Shown: in pieces, positions 7,051 to 14,008 of the stretch
Numbering within the stretch: the stretch's first letter is position 1
Layout of the letters: each line of letters opens with the position of its first letter
Assembly (NCBI GenBank): GCA_003230195.1
Contig: QIHH01000129.1
Span: 1-15,814, forward strand
DNA from: Gammaproteobacteria bacterium
GTDB taxonomy: Bacteria > Pseudomonadota > Gammaproteobacteria > SZUA-140
DNA: 15,814 nucleotides
Reading direction: 5' to 3'
The notes under the pieces: generated by a model
What the model saw: only the letters and a program-made list of their open reading frames with translations
Told to the model about the DNA's origin: nothing
Database searches by the model: none
Program-made: the position numbers and the translations under genes

Positions 7051-8508
7051 TTGAAGATGCGCCAAATTACTACATCAGGGTTGTACTGTCCTATGACCCC
7101 TTCGAGCCATGACCCTAGCCAGGCTGGACAGAGGGTACTCCCGCAGGCGCTATCCCCGGAAAGCACTGCTCAATTGCTGACTGACCTCGGATGTATTCGT
7201 GATTTGGTGGGGGAATGTATTGCTTCACCATCAGATTGCAAAGAGGCGTTGATCTGTCGGCAAATTAGAGAGGTGAGTTTGCCGCTGTCTAATTTGTCGC
7301 TTGCACGAGTGGTTGAGGTACTTAACAGCGCTGCCCAGTGCGCCGATGAGCAGGGGGTAGCTGTTTCGGAGCGACGATTAAAGGCTTATGCAGTGGTAGT
7401 GGATGATGTGGTCTGCTATATCGAAAATTTACGCGATGGTTATCAGGGGGATGATGACTTTCTTCAGAATATTGAAGATAAAATGGCGTTGAGTAATGCA
7501 TCGTTAACCCATAATGTTAAACCTTGCCTGCAGAACTGTCCGGTGGGTGTGATGGCTGAATTTCTGGATGGTGTGGGTGCTTCATTGCGAGATATTCGCT
7601 CTGCCCTTTCTCAGTGGCAGGAGATGCCGCATCACACCCCATTAGCCAGTGAGTTTTTACGCCAGTTACACGCGCTTAAAGGGGCTGTGTTGGTATATGG
7701 GGTTGAGGAACTGGTGAGTAATATTCAGTATCTTGAATCATGTACGGTGGCTTTTTTGAAAGGTGAGTTGAAGGCGAGTGAAGGGCTATTTGAGTTGATG
7801 AATCGCTATGTTGTCCGTATGAATGTGGTGACTGACCTGCTGGGACAGCAGGCTGAGACCGTATCAATGGTGAATGAAGCGGTGCGACCGATGTCGGGCG
7901 CTTTACCTGAGCGTGTTGAACAATTACAGGATGCGGTTCAATCTGAGCCAAGCCTGCCATTAGCGCAAAAATTACCTCGTTTACGATTTTTGGTTGAGCG
8001 TGCGAGCATCATGCTGGGTAAATCCGTCCGATTGATGGTGACGGGTGAGGATGTGGTGCTGCCTGCCGAACTGATCGGTAAATTGATCGCACCACTGGAG
8101 CTGTTGTTGTGGAACGCGATTGATCATGGCATTGAGACACCTACGGTAAGGACGGAGGCAGGTAAATCAAAAGATGGTGTGATAACGCTCTCTTTAACGC
8201 TCGACCAAAATCGCTCAATGGGGGTGATTACGGTTGCCGATGATGGTGCGGGTATTGATGAAGAGGCGGTACGTGAAAAGGCGCTGCTGAGTGGTTACGT
8301 GACGTCGATTCAGGAGGCGGAGCAAGCGGCGCTGTCGGAGATGATTTTTCACCCTGGGCTAAGTACTTCACTGGTGGTTTCACCTGTCTCAGGTAGAGGG
8401 ATGGGGCTGGATGTGGTGAATACCGAGGTGAGTCGTCTGGGTGGCCATGTTCAGGTGCAGACGGCACGTGGACAAGGCGCTAGTTTTACCCTTTCTGTGC
8501 CGCTCTAG
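7051..8508 (+). CDS. CheA/ChpA-like histidine kinase homologue with HPt and ATPase domains only
   Basis: The frame opens with TTG at 7051 (AGG 6 nt upstream); ATGs at 7057 and 7093 are alternatives. Of 485 residues, about 1-165 match nothing I recognise. An HPt-like segment follows, LRQLHALKGAVLVYGVEEL (203-221), with candidate phospho-His H207. From about 305 there is a CheA-type HATPase: a ChpA-like lead-in (PRLRFLVERA), N-box WNAIDHGIE (354-362), DDGAGID (397-403), FHPGLST (433-439) and GRGMGLDVV (448-456). It ends there: the CheW-like coupling domain and any receiver domain are missing, so signal input and output must come from other proteins. The layout resembles a cut-down PilL/ChpA of twitching motility, and in Pseudomonas the pil/chp cluster adjoins gshB, which fits its place beside the gsh operon. 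The kinase-like fold is firm; activity and partners are inferred. Confidence 0.85.
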   Translation: MKMRQITTSGLYCPMTPSSHDPSQAGQRVLPQALSPESTAQLLTDLGCIRDLVGECIASPSDCKEALICRQIREVSLPLSNLSLARVVEVLNSAAQCADEQGVAVSERRLKAYAVVVDDVVCYIENLRDGYQGDDDFLQNIEDKMALSNASLTHNVKPCLQNCPVGVMAEFLDGVGASLRDIRSALSQWQEMPHHTPLASEFLRQLHALKGAVLVYGVEELVSNIQYLESCTVAFLKGELKASEGLFELMNRYVVRMNVVTDLLGQQAETVSMVNEAVRPMSGALPERVEQLQDAVQSEPSLPLAQKLPRLRFLVERASIMLGKSVRLMVTGEDVVLPAELIGKLIAPLELLLWNAIDHGIETPTVRTEAGKSKDGVITLSLTLDQNRSMGVITVADDGAGIDEEAVREKALLSGYVTSIQEAEQAALSEMIFHPGLSTSLVVSPVSGRGMGLDVVNTEVSRLGGHVQVQTARGQGASFTLSVPL

Positions 8509-8533
8509 CGGTCTGTTTTCAAACTCGCTCTCG

Positions 8534-9262
8534 TTACCGGAGATCGCCCCAGTGTGTTTGCAGTGCGGCTAATGCCGCGATGCTGGCCGTTTCAGTGCGC
8601 AAGATACGAGGGCCGAACTGAATCCCCTGAAATCCGTTTTGAGAGGCACACTCGATCTCGTTTTCACTAAGCCCCCCCTCTGGGCCGATTAACAGTGAGA
8701 TTGGCCCGGAGGGGGGCGCTAGTTGGTGCAAAGAGTGTGTTGCTCGATGATGGAGCACGAATGATTGTGTTTCAGCGTGATTTTCGCCAAGCCAGTGCGC
8801 TAGTGAGGTGATTGGTTGGATTTCAGGGATGCGATTGCGGCCGCATTGTTCGCAGGCGCTGATGATAACCCCCTGCCAGTGCAGCAGTCGTTTGGTTAAG
8901 CGCTTCTCATCCAGTTTGACGCCGCAGCGTTCGGTGATGAGCGGAATGATGCGATTAACGCCAAGTTCAACGGACTTTTGCAAGGTATAGTCCATTCGTT
9001 CACCGCGCGAAATTCCTTGCGCCAGTGTTATCTGTAGCGGCGATTCAGATTCACGTGGATTGAATTCGCCGACTTGTGCATGAATTATCTGTCGTTCAAT
9101 CGAGGTGAGCGTTGCACTGTATTCGCCGCCTTTACCATTAAACAGCGTGATCTCGTCACCGCTTTTGAGGCGCAAGACTCGCCCGATATGGTTGGCTGCA
9201 CTGCCTTCGATCGTGATTTCTGAATTGGTCTCAAGCGAAGTTGTAATGTATATGCGGGGCAT
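8534..9262 (-). CDS. rsmE: 16S rRNA (uracil1498-N3)-methyltransferase
   Basis: The 242-residue SPOUT-class enzyme methylates N3 of U1498 in 16S rRNA using S-adenosylmethionine. Seen in order: an N-terminal PUA-like part (NHIGRVLRLKSGDEITLFNG, 24-43), AQGISRGERMDYTLQKSVEL (81-100), and the C-terminal knot motifs LLIGPEGGLSENE (190-202) and FGPRILRTETASIAAL (216-231), which form the cofactor site. Length is normal. It converges with the CheA-like gene, 25 nt from its stop, and diverges from the peroxiredoxin gene. No operon partner is seen. Confidence 0.96.
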   Translation of the reverse strand: MPRIYITTSLETNSEITIEGSAANHIGRVLRLKSGDEITLFNGKGGEYSATLTSIERQIIHAQVGEFNPRESESPLQITLAQGISRGERMDYTLQKSVELGVNRIIPLITERCGVKLDEKRLTKRLLHWQGVIISACEQCGRNRIPEIQPITSLAHWLGENHAETQSFVLHHRATHSLHQLAPPSGPISLLIGPEGGLSENEIECASQNGFQGIQFGPRILRTETASIAALAALQTHWGDLR

Positions 9263-9415
9263 CTGTTGGCAGAAAGTCTATGTATAATGGTATTTGTAGG
9301 GAGATTGTAACACTTCATCAGTATGCTTGTGATGTGGGTGGTGATTGTCCTTATAAAACCAGGGTTGTAGTGGGCAATAAAAACGCTAAACTCTAGCCCT
9401 AATGAATAGCTGTTT

Positions 9416-9429
9416 GGGCATGCTTGCCC
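9416..9429. repeat. Short inverted repeat in the peroxiredoxin leader
   Basis: GGGCA-TGCT-TGCCC forms a 5-bp GC-rich hairpin or dyad about 52 nt before the peroxiredoxin start, in the 219-bp spacer shared with rsmE. It could be an operator or an RNA hairpin. Upstream there is a TATAAA-like box at 9352-9357 with a poorly spaced TTGTGA at 9327, so a promoter call is not secure. Confidence 0.35.
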
Positions 9430-9481
9430 TGAAAGGTTATTTCAGCTGAATTTGATAAGTTTTGTTTAAGGAGATCGAAAA

Positions 9482-10081
9482 ATGAGTGTATTGGTAACCA
9501 AAGAAGCCCCGGATTTTACCGCTGTAGCGGCGATGCCTGATGGCAGTTTTAACGAGGAATACAAACTTTCTGATTCGCGTGGTAAGTACGTTGTCCTGTT
9601 CTTCTATCCACTGGATTTCACCTTTGTTTGTCCGTCTGAGTTGATTGCATTTGATCACAGAATTGCTGAATTTGAAAAACGTAACGTACAGGTGATTGGC
9701 TGTTCTGTCGATTCACACTTTTCCCATCATGCATGGAAAAATACGCCAATAGACCAAGGGGGTATTGGCAATGTGAAATACCCGCTAGTGGCTGATCTGA
9801 CCAAAAACATCGCGCGTGATTATGATGTTCTGCTGGATGAGGCCGTGGCCCTGCGTGGTTCATTCCTGATTGATAAAGAAGGTGTGGTTCGTCACCAAGT
9901 AGTGAATGACCTGCCGCTGGGCCGTAACATTGATGAAATGCTACGTACCATCGATGCGCTACAGTTCACAGAAGAGCACGGTGAAGTTTGTCCTGCTGGC
10001 TGGAAAGAGGGTGATAAAGGAATGAGCCCAACGGCAGAAGGCGTGGCTTCATATCTTGCAAATGAGTCTGACAAGTTGTAA
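9482..10081 (+). CDS. Typical 2-Cys peroxiredoxin (AhpC/Prx1 family)
   Basis: The 199-residue thiol peroxidase reduces H2O2, organic peroxides and peroxynitrite in the cytoplasm. The peroxidatic site is FYPLDFTFVCPSE with Cys50 and conserved Thr47 and Pro43; the resolving cysteine is Cys170 in GEVCPAGW. A strong ribosome binding site (AAGGAG) precedes the ATG. The protein has a C-terminal extension beyond Cys170 ending near YL (191-192), and a GGIG loop at 93-96. These correspond to the GGLG and YF elements that make eukaryotic Prx1 prone to overoxidation. No ahpF or thioredoxin reductase gene is adjacent; the gene is monocistronic with its own terminator. Confidence 0.96.
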   Translation: MSVLVTKEAPDFTAVAAMPDGSFNEEYKLSDSRGKYVVLFFYPLDFTFVCPSELIAFDHRIAEFEKRNVQVIGCSVDSHFSHHAWKNTPIDQGGIGNVKYPLVADLTKNIARDYDVLLDEAVALRGSFLIDKEGVVRHQVVNDLPLGRNIDEMLRTIDALQFTEEHGEVCPAGWKEGDKGMSPTAEGVASYLANESDKL

Positions 10082-10103
10082 TAACGGCTATAGACATGTT
10101 TTG

Positions 10104-10131
10104 AAAAAGCGGCTATTTGGCCGCTTTTTTT
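10104..10131. terminator. Bidirectional rho-independent terminator
   Basis: An AAAAAGCGGC stem pairs with GCCGCTTTTT across a 6-nt loop and is followed by a T run. The A-run/T-run symmetry makes it usable on both strands: it ends the peroxiredoxin transcript rightward and, 22 nt after the stop at 10153, the VWA/coiled-coil operon leftward. Confidence 0.93.
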
Positions 10132-10152
10132 ATGCTTGTTTGTCAGAGTGGG

Positions 10153-11454
10153 TTAACCTCCACTGGCTTTTTCGACTTCTTTTTTGTTGTTAGGCACGGC
10201 GCTTGCAGTTGTGATATCGATATCTTCAAGGATAGCATCAATATTAAACTCTTCTTCGGACGAGGGGATTTGGGATGGTTCTTTGGTAGATGTGTTAGCT
10301 GTCAGCAGGGCATCAATGTCACCTGTCTCGACTGCTTTTTCTGTGATGTCCTTTTTAGTGTCAGATGCTGGTGTGTCTGGCGCATCATTCACACTTGCTG
10401 CTAGCAAGGCGTCGATGTCATCAGGATCAAGCGCTTCGTCACTGCTTTTTGTCTCTGGCGTTGATGGTGTATCATTCGTATTGGTGGCGAGTAGTGTATC
10501 AATATCGTCGGCCGCTGGCGCATCTGTCTTATCGCTCATTTCTGTTGAGGATTGCGGGGTTGGGTCAATATTTAGGCCCAGATCAATGTCTAGATCGCTT
10601 TCATCTGTTGCGTGATCAACGGAGGCCCTTGCTGATTCAGTGTCATTGTTAGCTATGGCATTACTATCGATACTGAGAAAAGGGTTGTTCTCTTCTCCTT
10701 CTTTGGCTTCTTCCACGTTGGCGGGGAGCGCTTTATTGATCTCAGGCTTCTCTGCGTGGTTACTGTTTTCTATGGGCTTTTCACCTCTTGTTGTTGGGGA
10801 TTCATCCGGTAGTTTAGATGCCGTTTCTCGTGCTTCAAAATTTTTCTTTTCTTTTTTTGCAAGAATCTCTTCGGCAGCATCACGCCCACCGCTGAATGCA
10901 GAGATGAATTCGGTTACTGTTTCGCGCATCTCTTTTTTGGCCGTATCGAGTTCCTTTTCTAGGCGATCATTTGTTTTTTGAGTAGCGGTTAGTTCGTGTT
11001 GTAAACGGGAATTTTCATTTTTTAGCTCATTGAATGCTGCATTATTGGTTATGTCTGTGGTGGGTGACCTACTGTCGATGTTAATTGTACTGAGCTTTGT
11101 ATTGGACTCTGTGAGCGCTGCGATATTTTTATCGAGGTTTTTGAGTGCCTCACTATCTCTATCGGCATAGATGTTCATCATGGTGATGTAGAGCTCTATT
11201 TCTGTGCCGAGAATTTTTTTCGCAGTGGCGCTGAGAGCATCGCTATCCAGCTCGTGAGTCTCTTTAAGCTTGATTGAAAGAACATTGAGGCGCTCTTCTT
11301 CGTTCTCTTTTATCTTTTCAGTCAATGTTAGTAGCGCCTTTTTATCTTTGCGCTGCTCTTTTATTTTTAAAAAAATAAGGGCACTGCATACGACTAATAA
11401 AAACAGAGTGACTTCTGCAAGGATGAGCGATAGTGATGCATATAGGCTATTCAT
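10153..11454 (-). CDS. Membrane-anchored coiled-coil protein with acidic DIDALL-repeat tail
   Basis: Not a family I can name. Start chosen: ATG at 11454, which puts a membrane span directly at the N-terminus (about residues 8-30), has GGGAAG upstream and overlaps the VWA gene stop by 8 nt. The frame is open further, to 11559, but that extension only mirrors the VWA coding end. The 433-residue product has the anchor, a charged helical/coiled-coil part (about 31-210, with heptad-like stretches at 140-180), then a long acidic, Asp/Ser/Thr-rich, probably disordered tail. The tail holds four spaced motifs: DDIDTLLATN (316), DDIDALLAAS (345), GDIDALLTAN (378) and FNIDAILEDI (403). These resemble the short FliM N-terminal helix (E/D-I-D-A-L-L) that binds CheY-P. 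Co-transcription with the VWA gene suggests one membrane complex; a scaffold role is inference. Confidence 0.8.
   Translation of the reverse strand: MNSLYASLSLILAEVTLFLLVVCSALIFLKIKEQRKDKKALLTLTEKIKENEEERLNVLSIKLKETHELDSDALSATAKKILGTEIELYITMMNIYADRDSEALKNLDKNIAALTESNTKLSTINIDSRSPTTDITNNAAFNELKNENSRLQHELTATQKTNDRLEKELDTAKKEMRETVTEFISAFSGGRDAAEEILAKKEKKNFEARETASKLPDESPTTRGEKPIENSNHAEKPEINKALPANVEEAKEGEENNPFLSIDSNAIANNDTESARASVDHATDESDLDIDLGLNIDPTPQSSTEMSDKTDAPAADDIDTLLATNTNDTPSTPETKSSDEALDPDDIDALLAASVNDAPDTPASDTKKDITEKAVETGDIDALLTANTSTKEPSQIPSSEEEFNIDAILEDIDITTASAVPNNKKEVEKASGG
10216..10509 (-). repeat. Four protein-level D-I-D-A-L-L repeats
   Basis: This is the coding stretch for residues 316-413 of the coiled-coil protein. 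The core [DG]DID[AT]LL[AT] recurs at about 29-33 residue intervals with Thr/Pro/Asp-rich linkers, and the last copy is diverged (NIDAILEDI). The DNA copies differ at many positions, so these are old, selected or diverged repeats rather than a recent duplication. Confidence 0.8.
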
Positions 11455-13255
11455 GAGCGAGTGCTTCCCACGGTTTTTCCTGCGCGGATTTTGGTCGGGC
11501 TTTCCATTTTTTATATCCAAATAAGATACCGCCACCGAACAGGAGGTTGAAGATGACAAATGGAATTGAGATGGCTACCCAGTTAACTTCGTTGTCATTT
11601 GTTACTTCTGCTGCTGTTTCTGCTGCTGCTTCTGCGACAGGTGTTAATTCGTTGGCATCAGGTATCCTAATTGCTTCGGCTGGTTGTGTTTGCGCGCCAA
11701 ATGAGATGGGGCCTACGTGGCTTTCGACTGGGCGGCCATTGGGGCGTGTTCCTGTGATCTCAATGGTAACGCTATGCTGCTGCTTGGAAGAGAAGTTACC
11801 TAAAGGCAGTTTCCATTCATTATGACTACTGCGTGGAATATCGATGTGTTGAATTTCACTGGTACTGTTTGAGATGGTTGCAATCATATTGATCGAATCT
11901 GGATTGATCATGTCAGCCCGAGGAATGGCGAATAACGTCTCGATCTCTTCATCAAGAATCTTTTCAGGTTTGATAGAGATGATTGCCGGTGAGGCGTAAA
12001 CATTGACCAAGTGTCTTTTCTCTCGTTTAAAGGTGACGCCATCGACCAGAGTGATGAGTGCGTGTTGGCCTTCTGTGAGTGCATCACTTAGATTGATGCT
12101 ATAGGTGCCATCTTTTGCTTTTACATCAGCAGCATTGCCATCATCTTTTAGTTTGTGTCGCGTCTGGTTCTCTTTGTGTGTCTGTTGTAGCTTAATATCG
12201 ACAAAGCGATGAAAAGCGAGTTTGGAGATGATCTTGTCTTCGTTGGTAAGTAATGCGAAATAGTGTTGTTTATCATCCAGATAAATATTGTTGGGGAATG
12301 AAGTGGTGACGAGTTTTAGGTCAGTCACTACCATGACGCGATTATCGGGGTCGATATCAGCATCAACATGCCAAGTACCGCTAGTTGGATTGGTAATGGT
12401 GATGAGATCGTAGCGTGATTCATGGTGCCAGCTAACATTTTTCGGTAGGTTATTACGCCCAAAGACGCTATCTTTGGGGGTTGTGATCATGGGCGATTGC
12501 ACATCATTACGGTTAAAAATTAATAATGTCATCTCATTGATGCTGTTATCGACGATGACTTTGTTTTCGATCAATGGCAGCGTGTCTGGTTGGGTTGTTT
12601 TTTCAAACATACGAAAGAAAATACGCTCAAGTCCTTCAGCGTCTTTTGCTTTTTCATACCAGCCATTAGATGAGGCTGCGAGTTGCTGTAGGAGAAGCTC
12701 ATCTGCTTCACCTGAGAGTGCAATCGTGTGTACTGTTGCACCAGCTCTGGCGAGCCGAGGCACAATGTTGTTAATGATGTTATCTCGAGATGCACGGTTT
12801 TTATTAGCGTCTTTGTCGATGTCGACGAGGCCATCGGTTAGTAGAATAATAGTACGCTCAATATCTGGATTGTCTTGCTTCCAGTCCCAGGTTGACTTCT
12901 GCAGGGTCTCTTCAATATTGGTAAATAATCCGTTGGAGCGAATTTCGCCAGCTGCTTTGGTGGCGCGTTGTTTCCATTGTTTATCAACGGAAGCGAGTGG
13001 TACTAGCATGTTGACGTGGCGCCCAAAAGTCCAGACACCTGCCTGTGCATTGCTCGGTAGCAGGTTGGCAAGCAAGCGCAAGGCGGGGATGCGAAGGTTG
13101 TCGGGGTCATTCCATTTCATACTGCCTGAAACGTCGATAAGGATTCTTATGTCGTGTGTCGCTGTGGCGGGTTGTGTTTTGGCAAGCACGTGCGTATGCC
13201 AGCCAAGCAATAGAAAGGCTGTAATGACTACAATCTTAAGCTTATTTTTTTTCAA
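11447..13255 (-). CDS. Exported VWA-domain protein with C-terminal membrane anchor
   Basis: Start chosen: TTG at 13255, preceded by AGGTG and opening directly onto a signal peptide (KKNKLK, a hydrophobic core, cleavage near VLA-KT). ATGs at 13297 and 13351 stay in frame but would add an unlikely polar leader without a good ribosome binding site. The 602-residue product has a von Willebrand factor A domain with a full MIDAS set (DVSGS 41-45, Thr at about 112, LLTDG with Asp at about 141), so it should bind Mg and a protein ligand outside the cytoplasm. A beta-rich middle follows with DDGNAADVKAKDGTY, then an Ala/Glu-rich linker, a membrane span (about 558-580) and a short basic cytoplasmic end. 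It resembles the uncharacterised marine gammaproteobacterial family TIGR03503. It is operonic with the coiled-coil gene downstream. Confidence 0.85.
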   Translation of the reverse strand: MKKNKLKIVVITAFLLLGWHTHVLAKTQPATATHDIRILIDVSGSMKWNDPDNLRIPALRLLANLLPSNAQAGVWTFGRHVNMLVPLASVDKQWKQRATKAAGEIRSNGLFTNIEETLQKSTWDWKQDNPDIERTIILLTDGLVDIDKDANKNRASRDNIINNIVPRLARAGATVHTIALSGEADELLLQQLAASSNGWYEKAKDAEGLERIFFRMFEKTTQPDTLPLIENKVIVDNSINEMTLLIFNRNDVQSPMITTPKDSVFGRNNLPKNVSWHHESRYDLITITNPTSGTWHVDADIDPDNRVMVVTDLKLVTTSFPNNIYLDDKQHYFALLTNEDKIISKLAFHRFVDIKLQQTHKENQTRHKLKDDGNAADVKAKDGTYSINLSDALTEGQHALITLVDGVTFKREKRHLVNVYASPAIISIKPEKILDEEIETLFAIPRADMINPDSINMIATISNSTSEIQHIDIPRSSHNEWKLPLGNFSSKQQHSVTIEITGTRPNGRPVESHVGPISFGAQTQPAEAIRIPDANELTPVAEAAAETAAEVTNDNEVNWVAISIPFVIFNLLFGGGILFGYKKWKARPKSAQEKPWEALAHE

Positions 13256-13652
13256 AGTGCACCTAGTGAAAGAATCGTTCTTACATATAACGATCATATC
13301 GGTGTAACCATTTGATTCTTTAAAAGTGGTATTTAACTGGTTGTGTTCCATGTAGCCGTGGCTGTAGTGCTGTGTTTGTTAATTGTCCGGTTGCGCGCCG
13401 CTATTATTTTGAATGCACCATTACCACGCGCTTTATATGTTATTTTTCTGATGGTATATCGCTATTATTCGAAAAAACCAGAATTAAAAGGCGGCCAATA
13501 TTGCTATAACATCATAATAAGCAATGTTATTTGCTTTGAAATAATACTTGCCAATTTGTTGAGTGATTTGCTATGTTACTTGTCGAGGGGGAATGTAGTG
13601 GCAAGGCATTCCTGACATACATACAGCGTTTGATTTTGAGGAGATGAGAATA
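13256..13652. other. AT-rich spacer upstream of VWA gene and small membrane protein gene
   Basis: This 397-bp region must carry the promoter for the leftward VWA operon and for the rightward small gene. It contains an imperfect dyad ATAACAT-11 nt-ATGTTAT at 13506-13530. A GTG-started 90-codon frame (13343-13615) crosses it without a ribosome binding site or recognisable domain and is not called. If the VWA gene used the ATG at 13351, the spacer would shrink by about 96 bp. Confidence 0.5.
13548..13577 (+). promoter_or_regulatory. Possible sigma-70 promoter for the small membrane protein
   Basis: TTGCCA (13548-13553) and TATGTT (13572-13577) are separated by 18 nt, about 75 bp upstream of the 31-codon gene. 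The match to consensus is moderate and no other pair is better placed. Confidence 0.35.
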
Positions 13653-13748
13653 ATGTCTGATGCGAATATTTCGAAGACGGATGGCCTTTTTGTTCTTGCT
13701 ATTGCAGCAATTATTACTGTTCTAGGGCTGGTTGGCACTAACATCTAA
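13653..13748 (+). CDS. 31-residue single-span membrane peptide
   Basis: This is a short gene with ATG at 13653 and TAA at 13746. GAGGAG at 13638-13643 gives a strong ribosome binding site with 9-nt spacing. The product has a polar N-terminus (MSDANISKTDG) and then about 18 uninterrupted hydrophobic residues (LFVLAIAAIITVLGLVG) ending TNI: a small inner-membrane protein with almost nothing beyond the helix. Proteins of this design often regulate or stabilise a larger membrane complex; the neighbours do not reveal which. It stands alone between the VWA operon and birA. The ribosome binding site and clean helix argue for a real gene, but conservation cannot be judged here. Confidence 0.65.
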   Translation: MSDANISKTDGLFVLAIAAIITVLGLVGTNI

Positions 13749-13820
13749 TATTTTGTTCGTGAGAGAGCTTAGGCTTTATTCACGTGAGATGATGTTTTAA
13801 GTCGTAAAATTATCATTCGC

Positions 13821-13908
13821 TTACCCCATTTTAATGATGTGGGCAGGCAAATCTCGGCGGTGGTTAGCGTTGAATCCCTTATCCGGGAATTAACACCGCC
13901 GCTTTTTT
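13821..13908 (+). terminator. Long terminator-like hairpin before birA
   Basis: CGGCGGTG (13855-13862) pairs with CACCGCCG (13894-13901), extended by TTA/TAA across a bulge. The 31-nt interior includes partly self-complementary ATCCC/GGGAAT, and the hairpin is followed by C and TTTTTT (13903-13908). A second weaker hairpin (CCCCAT with ATGTGGG, 13824-13843) precedes it. It ends transcription from the 31-codon gene or could attenuate birA; the long structured loop is larger than a simple terminator needs. Confidence 0.75.
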
Positions 13909-14008
13909 ATGTCCTTCTGCACAGTTTTTTTCCTGTTGTTGTTTGGTTTCATTGTTTAAATATTTGTTGGTATGGGCGTGCTGTAGTTGATTCAGTTACA
14001 CTGGCGCG

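Noticed and set aside
6857..7054. 65-codon open frame on the plus strand ahead of the CheA-like gene, overlapping its TTG by 4 nt
   Set aside because: It runs through the palindrome and both repeats, has Cys/Arg/Thr-rich non-family sequence and no ribosome binding site; best explained as regulatory spacer.
9352..9377. IscR type-2-like site (CC...GGG with A/T flanks) upstream of the peroxiredoxin gene
   Set aside because: The CC to GGG spacing is 11 nt rather than 13 and the inner positions do not match.
10184..10981. Antisense frames of 143 and 113 codons opposite the coiled-coil gene
   Set aside because: They mirror the low-complexity Asp/Ser/Thr-rich tail and helical region; Ser/Val/Ala-rich and without start signals.
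11455..11559. 35-codon N-terminal extension of the coiled-coil protein
   Set aside because: It lies wholly inside the VWA coding end, is polar and precedes the membrane anchor; the ATG at 11454 has the better ribosome binding site.
12474..13307. Long (277-codon) open frame antisense to the VWA gene
   Set aside because: The opposite strand encodes a clear VWA domain with MIDAS and signal peptide; the antisense product is Ser/Arg-rich with no domain. Shadow frame.
13343..13615. 90-codon GTG-started frame with hydrophobic stretches upstream of the microprotein
   Set aside because: No ribosome binding site and no recognisable domain; hydrophobicity reflects T-rich DNA. Cannot be excluded entirely.
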